Assembly (NCBI GenBank): GCA_943737045.1
Contig: CALSFV010000205.1
Location: forward strand, 1,070,001 to 1,134,000
Origin: Parapristionchus giblindavisi
Lineage: Eukaryota > Nematoda > Chromadorea > Rhabditida > Diplogasteridae
Direction: 5' to 3'
Length of the DNA stretch: 64,000 nt
Of this stretch, positions 27,201-38,800 are shown piece by piece (the first letter of the stretch is position 1; every line of letters begins with the position of its first letter). The position numbers were made by a program, and so were the translations under genes. A model generated the notes under the pieces. It was not told where the DNA came from, ran no database searches, and saw only the letters and a program-made list of their open reading frames with translations.

Positions 27201-30200
27201 CATGGGGAATTACTTTAGTCTAATGCACACCAAAAGAAAGATTTTTTTAAATGTTTTAAATTAATAACTCATTTGTTTTCTCATTAGATGCATATGGGAA
27301 AGAGAGTTGGCAAATGAAATTTGTCACATTTGCTGATCAATAGGCCTTAAATATATGAACAATGCCACTCGTTCTCGATCGAGTACGAGGTTCCCCACGA
27401 AGGTGCTGAAAAAAGTGCAAAGATTTTCGGGGCAACATAGTATTTAGATGTATAAATCAGGGCTGTGCGGAAAATAGTTTTCGGAAAATTTCGGAAAACG
27501 GAAATTTTCCGAAATTATTTTTCGGAAAATTCGGAAAATACGGAAAATTTCGGAAAAATCGAAATTTGCCTCAAAATATATAAATTTTCGTGTTTAACAA
27601 AATTATTGTTTTATTGAAGTCATGAAAATCACAACATCAACAAAGGACAAGATCAAGAACGTAATACAACAACAAATCATTAGTGTCATAACCAAGGATG
27701 GGAATGTTAGTAGCAAGGAAGAGCTATTGATGCAAATTACCGTATACTTGCATATTAAATATCACGAGTGGAATATCTCCCAAACACCGTAATCATCGAA
27801 AAATCGACTTTCTTCTATTTTTCTTTCAAATTCGGAAAATTTTAAAGATTCGGAAATTTTTTAAAAATGCGGAAAATTTTCCGACGGAAAAATTTTCCGA
27901 TTTTTCTCGGAAAATTCGGAAAATCGGAAAATCGCAAAACGGAAAATGCACAGCCCTGGTATAAATATATAATTTAGATATATTCATATTGAGCAAGAAA
28001 TTGGGTATGGCACCCCACTCGGAGTTGTAGGCAATTCGTTCTTCTTCAAAAAGGTATATTTCAATAATGAAATGTTCAATATAAAAAAGCAAAATTCAGA
28101 ACGACGTAATAAAGAAAGCAGAGCTCATACGTGATAAAATCGTAATCACTGATTCTGTAAAGGTTAAAAAAGATATATTTTGGAAAATGAATTTGTTAAA
28201 TTAATATATTTTGCAGATTGGAAAAGGAGTAAGAGCTCTTTTCAAATGGAATTATCTCAATTATTATTTCATTGAAAGAAAGAATAATCCAAAAGTATCA
28301 TTTGCAATTCCTATAAATGAAGACTATAGAACAAATTATGGAATTAAATTCAATATTTCGATTGATGAACTAAGGAAATATAATCAAATTCTTGTACATG
28401 AGTACGTAAACTTTAAACAATACACCTGTATTAACAAATTACTCTAAATGAATTTCTAGTAACTTCTTATTCGGTATAACTAAACAGCAGCGGACCACTA
28501 TTCGTCGATATCAATCAGATTCACAAGAATATTTAGAGGTAGAATATTTGCCTAGGGTATGGTTACATTATTCGATCGATTCACGTTAGAATGATTACAG
28601 ATGCGACATCGAGCAGTGATATTCAACAATTCGATATGCTATATTTCCTCTATTGGAATGGAGTTGCCAGTAGTGAATATGAGTGATTTATCATATCTAG
28701 TTTGGGGGACTGATAATGAGTAAGTGGACCGAATTAGAAAGGCATAAATTTAATGGAGATTATTCAAGTTTGCAACCGATACGTCCGAATATTGTTGGAA
28801 TTGATGAGAATGAAATGGTGACTGTACAGTCGTACTGGAACAAATCACAAGTGTATCTACTCACTGCTAAACTACCAGAGAAGAAGATTGTATGTTGAAA
28901 CTCTTGTCATCTGAATCTAACCACTGGCGCTTCATCTTTGACGTACATGAACCCATCTTTAATTACTAGTGGCATGACTGAGTCAATAGAATTGATGTAG
29001 CAGAGTTAGATGAGACATTGCTGCATCCATGTAGCTAAATACGATTTGGGACAAAAACATGCGGCATTCTCGTCCGGACTACTAGATATGGTGATGCGAA
29101 AACATCCCTAGGTAGGGGGAGGAAGTTTCCTTCGAGCATTCAGAGATGCCCCAGTGATAAATAACAAAAGAAAAAAACGAGGACGAGTGATAGATAACAA
29201 AAAAAATCACCCAGTCTAAAGATTACTGATCATATTTTTAGGAATCTGAGAGTCCAGATGAAACTGTTGAAAAACTTCAATCTGAAATTGCTGAAAAGGA
29301 TCGGGTAAGATATTTCAGATTGATTTTAAATGAAACTTATATTTTTTTAGTCGCCATTGATCGATTTATCGAGGTTCTTGAAATTCAATCGAGGTCACAA
29401 TTTGTCAGAAATCGATGACGGTGGACAAGTAAGGAGACATATTATTATATACCAGTTAAAACACAGAGCACAAATTTATTGATTAGAAAATTGTTTGACA
29501 CTTGCGGTGTGTTCAATCTGTCAAAAAAGGTTTCTTCGCAATTTTTTTTTCTTTTTTAATGCCCATTTACTTTTTATGCTCCTCTTCAAATACACACTCT
29601 CCCACCTGCTCTAACCGACCTCGTAACAATCTTCGCAACTTTCGTCACATCTTTTCGTCGCAACGTTCGTTCGAAAGCTGTGAGAGAGCACTAGAGAGCA
29701 TGCATTTCGAGAGATTTAGAGAAAAAAAAGTTGCGAAAAAAGTTGCGAACAAAGTTCACGAACAGTGTTCGCAACTTTTTTTTCCAGATTGAACACATCC
29801 TTGATCTCCCTTGCTGTGACGCGATTTCTTAGATTTTTTTTTCTTATAATTTAATTTAATTTTCAGGGAACTATATTCAAAGGATCGGTTCTATTTGATG
29901 TTGCACTGAAACAGTATAAGCGAGATGGACTCGAGCGAGAGGCTGAGATCTTGAAACGGCTCAAACATCCTAATATAATTCAATTCTTGTTAGTTCTAGA
30001 AGAAGTGTTATCATTGAAATTTGTGAGAACCGCCCTAGTTGTCCGGAAAAGTAAAAAAATTGTCTAAAACAGGGAAAAATTATACATCATATTTTTTAAT
30101 ATTTCAAGTGCTTACAATTAGGCTGTTTGATAGGCTGTCTTGGATGTTATGATGACAGTTTCAACTGTCACATTTCTACATTATTTCATTCAGTGGCATC

Positions 30201-33200
30201 GGAGAATTGGACGGAGTTCGCGTGACCGTTCTCGAATATTGTACTACATCACTGAGAAAGGTCATCAACCAATGTAGTTGCGATGACAAACCTATAGGTA
30301 AATAAATTTTGCATATATTAGGTTGATTCATAAGTCTTGTCGCATTTTGGAGGGGTGTGTTTATGCTATCACTGCTCAGTCGTACGTTATCAATTTCCCC
30401 GTCCATTATGGCAGTAAATAAGTCACTACTACTACTCTTTGAGCGTAGTAGTGAATTGTGCCTACATCGAGTCTAGTAGCTGAAATGACTCCACCTTTCG
30501 TTCCCAGTTTTGTGCACAAGCGACACTTCATGTTGTTTTTCTTTCTATCCAAGCTCAAACCACCCGATGTGCACACCCGTATGGTAGTGGTATAAAACAC
30601 TAGCGCCACTAGTAAATGCACAGTGCAACGTTCGTTCAAACGCTTCGAAAAAGGGAGTACGACGTCCAAGTCCTGACGGCACCCCGAGCTGGATTTGGAC
30701 ATGCTGGAGCATACGTCGACGAGTCTTGGGGTAAGCCAACCCACCATCGTTGGTTGCCTACAGGATCTCGGCAAGCTCCAGAATTTGGGTTGATGTTTAC
30801 CCCACCTACTGTCGGTCAAGCAGAAGGACAACCGTGCGGACCAGTGTCTGAATCTAATTTCGTACGCTCGCACAACGGCTTGGATCGAAGGGATCATCAC
30901 TGGAGATGAAAAGTGGATACTTTACGACAATTTAATCCTACGGGCTCAGTGGGTCGGTCGAGATGAGCAGTCTAATTCCATCGCCAAACCTAAACTTCAC
31001 CAGAAAACTATCATGCTGTCTGTGTGGTTGGGCAGAGGCGGTGTGGTGCATTGGGAGCTGCTACCACGGGGGTCGACTATTACGGCCGCGCTATACTCTC
31101 GACAACTACGGACCCTGAAGTCCCAGGTCCCCTCCGTTCCCTGGTTGCGCGATCAAATTCAATTCCAGCACGACAGCGCCCGACACCATGATGCAAAGAC
31201 AACCAAAAAGCCCTGTTATACTTTGGCTGGAACATCGACCCCCACCTGCCCTACTCGTCCGACTTGTCTCCTAGCGATTACAGTTTGCTTTCCGATGTGC
31301 GGCGTACTCTCGGAGGAGTACACTTCAACAATCAGCTTGAGGTCGAAATCTGGCTGACCAACTTCTTTGCCTCCAAGCAGCCGTCCTTCTGGGAGCACTG
31401 CATCCACAAGCTACCCGAACTTTGGAGGAAGTGTGTCGACGCAGACGGCGCTTACTTTGATTGATTTGCTTTAACCGAGATAAAGTTATTTTTATTTGTT
31501 GAAAGGGTCAAAATGCGACAAGACTTATGAATCAACCTAATATATATACAAAATATCACTAACCGTACATTCTGTTCAAAAGGTGCGAAATTAGATAAAC
31601 GTTTTTCGTTTGTCTCGCACCATTTGAACCCCACGTTACAGAACGGACGGAGTTTACTCGAATAGCGGCCGAAATCGCGAAGGGTCTTCACTATTTGCAT
31701 TCTGCCAAGATAATCCATTGTGATATCAAACCAGATAAGTAATTTTCATGATTAATTACATTTTAATAGTTTCTAAAAATGTTGCAGCATTCTTCTCGCT
31801 CCAGACAAAACAGTGAAGATTTGCGATTTCGGAACAGCAAAAGATCAGACTCAAAGGTAATCGATTGCATTGATCAATGATTTAGAGACTAACTACATTT
31901 AGTATTTCGAAAAAAAATGTCAGATCACTGATTCATCATTGATTTTACTTTGTAATACAAAAATGCTGTCTAAATTACTGAGGGGAGAATGTTTGACAAA
32001 TGGCTTATTATAAAAGAAATGAGAGTGAAACTTCGTTGATTTTTTCTTTACAAGGCAGAAATCTTGTTTAAGTTACTGAAATGCTTTATTCACATTAGTA
32101 AATAACTCGTCGTTGATCACTGATCACTGTCGCAATAGTAACTCTGAAGTTACAATAAACTGTTAATATGCATTAAGCCTGAGTAAATCAATCGAGGGTT
32201 CAACCCCGTGGATGGCACCTGAATACATTCGAGGAGATCCATTTGATAATACGGTACATATACATTTAAAATAAATAACTAACAAAAATATTCGAAAATT
32301 CGGCTCTTCTTCGGGTTCGAATTAGAGGGTGGATGAGGAGAGGGTGGCCAGAAATCGAAGAAGTTTAGAAAATTCAATACTTTTTTCTCGATAAGTGACC
32401 ACCCTACTTTCATTTTACTGAATATTGCGGCCAAAGCCGATAGTTTCTTTGATTCATTGAATATTTTCAGATAGACGTCTGGTCGTATGGTATAGTAATA
32501 TGGGAAATGTTATGTCTTCGTGTTCCTTATGATGGTATCCCACCAGAGCAACTCCACGACCTAATAGGACGGGGGTTGGTAATTCTTTTTATCCAAAATA
32601 TATAGCCTACCTTTTGTCCTGTCCCATACCTTGTATGGGTAGTGGATCTTCGTCTGGGTCATTATTCCGTAAAGATCTCCAGGCAGCCAAAGATAAGAAG
32701 AAGGATGCTGCCCGCTCTGGTCCGTCAAACTAGTCACTATAGCTTGTCCCACCCTGACACTTACATGTTCTCCCAATAATATCATTGGTTAAACTTTCGA
32801 AGTTTCATTCTTATCTGTCCTCCACCTAACCTGCTATGCTCTGGTATTTCCAAGCTACATACTAAATTCTACTTAAATTACGTCACTGACCAGTGCGTAA
32901 TTTAAGTAGACTGCTAGTTTGGAAATGCCAGAGAGGTATTACTCCTATCACTTATTTCTTCTAAACAGCGAAGTCACTATCTTTTTATTAAGAGAGCACA
33001 CATTCTATTTCTCAAATGTATGAGTCCAAATATAGTTTATTGTTTGTGGAATAATATTTACCATTCAATCGTTTTTTTTTTCAGAAATGGTCTGCTGCCA
33101 ATCTTGCCCGATAGCTTTTTGTCGTTGGAAAACCTTTTCAATGCTTGTTGGAGAAAAAATAATGAAAATCGAACAAGTTTTAAAAGAATTATTTCTCATT

Positions 33201-33589
33201 TATTAGTAAATGTCGCCGATGAACTAAAAGAGATAACAGATCAGGTACATTTTAATAATAAAATAATTGGTAATGTTTAAAAATAGTATAGCCGTTTTTA
33301 TTGATAATATTACATGCTCATACATGTACGAGGCAGTCGAAAAACCATTACTACATTTGAAATTATTTTTTTTATTTTTTTATTTATCATACATCATAAA
33401 GATGCTTCAACAAGTAAAAAACGAATAAAAATGAAGAAATCTGCACACGGACAAAATAAAAAGAGGGAGAATGGACAAAGGGAAATGATTGAGAGGTGTT
33501 TATGTCTCATTGATGTGTTATTGTTACAGCAATGGCTGGAGGAAAATCGGAAATGGAGCAAATTAGCGAGATTCTTGAATTGGTGCTAA
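24260..33589 (+). CDS. G4: N-module plus TKL-like non-RD protein kinase
   Basis: There are 18 exons: 24260-24326, 24371-24425, 27978-28053, 28100-28162, 28217-28401, 28460-28556, 28601-28719, 28769-28889, 29242-29304, 29351-29428, 29867-29988, 30194-30297, 31642-31738, 31788-31856, 32184-32253, 32471-32574, 33085-33244 and 33530-33589. The sum is 1710 nt, in frame (569 residues). N-modules A-G occupy residues 1-261. A linker helix (ETVEKLQSEIAEKD) follows. The kinase spans about 283-550. The glycine loop is degenerate (DDGGQGTIFKG); then come Lys323 (VALK), Glu333, the catalytic loop HCDIKPDN (Asp411, Lys413, Asn416), Asp429 of DFG, APE (450-452), DVWSYG and CW...R. Cys410 replaces the HRD arginine, making it a non-RD kinase. 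All catalytic residues are present, so activity is likely. Despite five or more large intronic insertions, every splice phase is intact. The substrate is unknown. Confidence 0.88.
24492..25886. mobile_element. 1.4-kb near-palindromic fold-back element
   Basis: The two halves are complements almost end to end, with ends near ctatctgagaaa / ttctcagatag, the shared gtacttggaaatttcttcca segment on both arms, and the centre near 25190. TA flanks it. A shorter relative, 55977-56890, has the same ends. No transposase. It lies in the G4 intron between 24425 and 27978. Confidence 0.8.
25897..27440 (-). mobile_element. Mariner relic carrying a nested Tc1
   Basis: The left end TTAGGGTGTCCCAAAAGTAT and left interior (minus-strand transposase remnant around 25990-26110) match the family of 11263-12508. 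The right end is degraded (aaagtgcaaagattttcggg). A Tc1-like element at 26227-27163 interrupts it. Confidence 0.65.
26227..27163 (+). mobile_element. Tc1-like transposon nested in mariner
   Basis: Perfect ends CAGGGTGCGGCAGAATTATG and the complement, flanked by TA; 937 bp. The plus strand shows the DDE transposase order in two frames: SDKTLFTVEQSYNQ (second catalytic region), VRVWANICAMG, then DSAPTHKAKIVNAWL. Frameshifts and a missing N-terminal part mean it is inactive. Confidence 0.85.
27458..27958. mobile_element. hAT-type MITE
   Basis: Ends CAGGGCTGTGCGGAAAA and the complement, with an 8-bp target duplication GTATAAAT on both sides, the hallmark of hAT elements. The 501-bp interior is a repetitive cggaaaatttt sequence with no coding potential. 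Relatives: 38012-39579 and 50094-50543. Confidence 0.85.
29503..29800. mobile_element. Short MITE in a G4 intron
   Basis: An inverted repeat TGTGTTCAATCTG / CAGATTGAACACA bounds about 300 bp that also contain the inverted pair ttcgcaa / ttgcgaa. No target duplication was confirmed. Confidence 0.5.
30318..31540 (+). mobile_element. Mariner transposon with recognisable transposase remains
   Basis: TTAGGTTGATTCATAAGTCTTG and the complement, flanked by TA; 1223 bp. The plus strand encodes, across frameshifts, ITGDEKWILYDN, LSVWLGRGGVVHWELLPRG, FQHDSARHH and HLPYSSDLSPSDYSLL, which are the D,D34D signature blocks of mariner transposase. The first half is scrambled or frameshifted, so it is inactive. 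It lies in the G4 intron between 30297 and 31642. Confidence 0.9.
32839..32933 (+). other. Pre-miRNA-like hairpin in a G4 intron
   Basis: The two arms ctctggtatttccaag...ctacttaaattacg and cgtaatttaagtag...ttggaaatgccagag fold into a roughly 40-bp stem with a few bulges and a loop of about 13 nt. The size and shape fit a microRNA precursor, but a tiny palindromic MITE is equally possible. Confidence 0.35.
33360..33487 (-). mobile_element. 3'-tail fragment of the LINE family seen at 40148-40860
   Basis: The T-rich start with tttatttatcatacatc and the following aagatgcttcaacaagt...gaagaaatctgcacacgg match the 3' UTR of the LINE fragment at 40148. It lies in the last G4 intron. Confidence 0.5.
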
Positions 33590-34632
33590 GGAGAACGAAA
33601 GCCCTTCCTCGGGCGAACGTTTCCTCAATGCATTACAGCATTTCACTAATAATAAGCTAACCGGACAGTGAAGCTGCATCTAGATGAAAGGAGATCGCGA
33701 GCTGACTCCCCTTTCGCTTCAACTCAAACAGCTTTTTTAATCACTCCCTCTAAATATATTGAATAATTTTTATCTAAATTCTTATCCAACTCTAACATTG
33801 AGTAAAGATAAAGATAATATTCTTATTGAAATTCTATCGCCTATATTTCTTCATGCGATTCAAGCATATTTTTCGTATCTCAAACTCAATTTTTTGGTCT
33901 CTTTGTCTAGGTATGAATGAGTGTCTTGAGCGAACCTCAAAAATTCACAAGGAATATCGATAACTAGCGAACGGCATCCATAACAAATCAAACAGAACTA
34001 CATGGCAATAATAAGCGCGGTCGACTTGGTAAGAATCAACTTTATCAATTTGCTATATATCGATTTTGCAAACGAAAGCCTTCGCACGGTCGAAAAACCA
34101 TTCATAGGCGGAAATGTTGTCACTCTTTCCAACCGAGCCGAGCTAACAATAAGCGCTCGCTTATCACTTTTTTGCACTCTATTTCAAAAGTCGCTGAAGT
34201 TGTTACTATTTTTTTCGATTCTCTACAGATTCGCAGCAAGGGAAAGATGACAAAAGTAAGTAAGAAAGTTACAAAAAAAGAAAGAAATTGATTTTTGGAG
34301 TTGATTTTCACTGGAACAGCAATTTTCTTGCTTGAATTACCATGTGCAAATTAAATGTCGATAATTGAATTCGTGTGTTAGTAATGAGCCCGCGTGCTTA
34401 CCTATATAACACGGTTCTGAAGAGTGCCAATATTTCCGCCAATGAAAGGTTCTTTTGTAAGAAATTCTACCTCACATATTTCCCAAATAACGCTTTCATT
34501 GGAATCGGTAGCGCAGTAGGTAGCACATGTAGGTTCGACCAATACAATAGATTTGCCACCTCACACTACTTGTGTACACGATTTGCATATATTCGGGCAA
34601 ATGGTAGCCCAAAAACCAGCGATTCACCTATA
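33590..34632. other. Intergenic downstream of G4
   Basis: No exon was recognised. A degenerate tRNA-like segment (ggtagcgcagtaggtagcac...gtaggttcgacc) lies near 34505-34540. Confidence 0.4.
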
Positions 34633-35060
34633 TGAGGCCGTTTGCGTAAGACTCGGCTAAGTGCCGGCACAGCCAAAAAGTCAAAATTTGGGGATCGGGG
34701 TTCTCAAGGGTGCTTTTGACGATGGTCATGTTCATTTTGCGCCTAGATGCACCGTTGAGGCCAGACGACGTCGCGTTGAAATCGCTTTTTTAGTCATTTC
34801 TCCTCACTAGATGGTGCTAAAATTTACAGACTGTGCACCCAGGGGCGGAATTCGATGGCAATCACGCCTGTCCAATTCATTTTTCCTGAAAAAGTTTCAG
34901 AAATTTTCTAAATTGAAATTTCTCTCAAAGTCAAGAGTGTTGTATGCGAGATACATAGATCGGACCGGAATGGCTTTCTGTTTTCATAGAAAAAATTTCA
35001 GCCAATTTGACTACCTTGTTTTCGAGAAAATCAACTTCATTTTGCCGTTGGAGTGGAGAC
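34633..35060 (+). mobile_element. R-family element, single arm
   Basis: It starts TGAGGCCGTTTGCGTAAGA after TA and runs through the R-family interior (ggggttctcaagggtgct, gatggtcatgttcat, gttgaggccagacgacgtcg, cggaccggaatggctt). The distal end is not defined. Confidence 0.55.
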
Positions 35061-35189
35061 AACTTGCGAGAGAGTGTGGTGATACGAGAGAGCAGAGAGA
35101 CACAATCACGTCCACCTCCTCCCTTCGCAAGTTGGTCGCCTCACTTGCCTGTGCTAGAGATTGATTAGTTGTGCACGCGATGTCCAGTG

Positions 35190-35314
35190 AGGGAGAAAGA
35201 GGGAGAGAAAGAGAGGGAGACACACTATCTTCTCTACCTCTTTCTTCATCTCTCTCACTCTCTCATTAGTTCTCGCTCTCTATCTAAATGACCGAGCTAG
35301 GTCCTAGCTAGGTC
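35190..35314 (+). promoter_or_regulatory. Conserved upstream block of G5 (purine/pyrimidine mirror plus near-palindrome)
   Basis: A GA-rich run (gagggagaaagagggaga) is followed by a CT-rich run, then TAAATGACCGAGCTAGGTCC ending in TAGCTAGGTCATAT. The same order occurs before G6 (47440-47582) and in the flank of G7 (57318-57474). Conservation shows shared ancestry; a promoter role is inference. Confidence 0.4.
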
Positions 35315-35818
35315 ATATTGCCATATTATTCTTCTGGTATAATTCCTTGCATACATACTCATCGTAGAATATTATTGTATCTCATTTCCTTTAATCCAAT
35401 TAATGTATTTTAAAAGCATTAACTTATTATAATATAATTGCACCTTTTATTTTCGTTAGCTCCTCTCCAATTCTGTAAGGAATATTTAGAACTTCCCTTT
35501 TTGATCCAGGCTATTTTACAATTCAAATAAACACTAATTTTGGTCATGATGGGGAGAGATCTATTTTAACAATTTCTCAAGTTCTCAATCCTTTCTCTAT
35601 CTTTTTTATACAATACAATTCCAGTTAATTAATGCAATTATATTCTCAAAAATTTTATATCTAATTAATCAATATTTAGCTAAAGCTGGGTGTGATGACC
35701 AGAATGCAATTAGATTAAGATTAATGTAGATACACTTTACGTTTTGTTTTGTATGTAGTATATATTTTGTATATATTTGTGTATGTTTTATATATTCATA
35801 CTTGATTTTAGTGGAATT

Positions 35819-38800
35819 ATGGAATTCGTTAAGCGTGATGAATATTCGATAGATAACGATGGTTCTTTCTACCAAATATCTGACGGTATATGCAACATAT
35901 CAGTTTACATATTACATTGAATGAATTAATTGATTTAGATGAGTTTCTTCATTTTGCTAAATTTTCTCCCTATCGTTTAACATGGATGAAAGGGTACTTT
36001 TATTTCTCTAATTTGTTGAATTTTTTTGCATTGAAGTTGAAAAAACCCATTCACATTTATTGTGCGTATAAAATGTACTTGCATAAGAAAATGACAAATG
36101 GTGCTAACGAACGGAAGTCACAATCGAGAGGCGAGCGAGATGTAGCCTTCTACATCTCGCCCCGCCTCTCGATTGTCTCTCCGCTGCCTCTCTCTAACCC
36201 GGCTGACCTTCGCAGCGCTATATTATATATAAAAGAGATCGGCATAGTTTCTGAACCATGCAAAACAAGAAAGTCGTTGGTGGGAGTGATTGGCTACTCT
36301 CGTACCAAATAAACAAGTGTATTTTATACGGTCAATAATTCTAATTTTCAAAATTTAGAAGCAAACGTGATGAAAAAAAATGTGAAGTTATGGAAACATT
36401 CGGAGTCATCGGTAGTTCTTTCTTCGTTCGGAGCGTTTGTTGTAACATTTTGATTATAATCTTAATTTAGTTTGAATTCAGCGTGACAAACATATGAAAG
36501 CTGGACTTAGGAATGGGAAGATCACATTTAGTGATTCTGTAAAGGTAAACACAACATATCATATTGTGTAATCATAGAAGCTCTATTTTTATTGATCTGA
36601 CAAGGGAACCATAACACATTCCAGTGGAGATATGACTAGTAACATATACTGTTCGAATCAGTATCCGATTCAGATAAGACACTGTTGATAAGAAATCTCA
36701 AATGTTTATGAGCTTCGGGAAAATTGACATTGAAATTCGGCCATGTGATTCGGGAATTCATGTGGTATCCTACACAAAGCATCCGGATGGGTTCATGAAC
36801 TCTTCTATCAACTTCCCAAACTAGTGCTTGGGTGGTGTAGTGGATTAGGTGGATGCGTTTACGTTTGACAATCATGAGTTCGATCCCCCCTGCCGCGATA
36901 ATCTTTTGCTGATTTTGTTGTTGTCGAAAGATTGAAATATTTTGCTGTGATTATGAAAGCTAGATAAGAATACATTCAGTGTGAATATAAACAACAAAAT
37001 GAGTGAAATAAAAAAAAAATTTCGCATCTCGGGCACATAATGAATGAACAGGAAGACAATGAGCTGACATCAAGGCTTTGGAAGACAGTTCAAAAAATGG
37101 AAGCATTTAACGTACTCGCATGATCTTTGATCTTTGAACTCTCATAGCTGTTTTTCATTGAATGACTTCGAACTCGTATGAAAGAAGTGGCGAGTGAGAG
37201 GGAGGAGTTAAAATAATGCCATAAAAAAACAATTCAATTTAACCTCATAAGTCAAGCAATGAATGACCTGAAAACAGCTATGAGAGTTCAAAGAACAAAA
37301 CATTAAAATCAGCAAAAGATTATTGCGGCAGGGGGGATCAAACTCATGACAGTCAAAAGTAAACGCAGCCACCTTATCCTGTACACCACACAAGCACCTT
37401 TTTCGGAAGTTGATAGATGAGTTCATGAATCCATCCGGATGGTTTGTGTAGGATACCACAGGAATTTCCGAATCACATTGCCGAATTTCAATGTCAATTT
37501 TCTCGAAGATCATAAACATTTAAGAGTTGGGGTCAACCCTCCAAACCCTTCATCACTCTCTTTATCAATCATAATTGTCGCCTCTTACATTCCTTCATGA
37601 CAGATCATAAGTATCATCTGAATCATTATCTATGCAATTTCGCTGTTACTTGTCTCGTTGCGCATTCGTGCGTAGATAAATTATTATTATTATTTCTTAT
37701 CAACGGTGTCTTATCAGAATCGGATACTGATTCAAACAGTATATGTTACTAGTCATATCTCCACGGGAATGTGTTATGGTTCCCTTGTGAGTTACAATTT
37801 TTCCAGATTAAAGATGGAATAAAACATTTATTCAAGTCACACTGCAACCATTATTTTATTGAAAGAACTGAGCATCCAAATGTTTCATTTGCAATTCCAT
37901 TCAATGAAGATTATCGATCAACTCAATTCAATATTTCGATTGATGATCTGAAGAAATTTGATCATATTCATATTCACCAGTAAGTTATTATTACCGATTC
38001 TGTGTGAGGATCAGGGCAGTGCGGCAAGGCGTTGTCGGTTTGCTGAAATTGCCGGTTTTTCATTGCCGTAATTGCCGAACCGGCAGTTTCGGCAATATTT
38101 TAAAAATCGGCAATGTATATTTTAACAACATGTTGATGGTTTAATCACGAATATCGTAGTCTTTTTTGTTGTTGATCGTTATTTCAGTTTGCGCAATACA
38201 GGGTGCGCCATAATTACCGGGACTGTTGCCTCCATATGATTCTCCCCTTGGGAATGTGACTTGAATGATATGGTTCATGGTAAAGCTTGTCAAGAATATG
38301 GGCGGCAGTAGTGTACTAGCGAATCTCGCTAAGGTCTCTTTTGCTCAGACAGAGACCTTGAGTCTCTTTTCATATGCGACTGCCTATTCCCGCAGGTAGT
38401 TGTCATCGAGTTCGTCCCATGCCTTTAGAAGGGGAGCACTGAGGGAGTCGAGTGTCTGGTGCTTGGTAGAGGACATCTTGGCCTACAACACCTCCAAGCA
38501 CTGCAGTCGTGGATATTGAGATTGGGGGAGTTCGGAAGAAATTCAGTGTGATGGATTTTGCCGAGTGCATGGGTAAAAAACCACGACTGGGTCAACTTTG
38601 GCATGTCATTGACGACAGAATCTTGCCGAAAGGTCTAGTGGTCCTGACCGAAGTGGGTATGGTATCGGAGTAAAAGCGCGTCTACGAGGATGTGCTTGGT
38701 ATAATACACCTTATTGATCTAGACGCATGTTGTGGCAAAACAAGAGTGGACTTTCCAGTTGGGCAAACATCAGCTAAAACCTTGGCGTATTGTGGATGAC

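Noticed and set aside
30406..30900. 164-residue minus-strand frame
   Set aside because: It lies antisense to the mariner transposase region; mariner motifs are on the plus strand.
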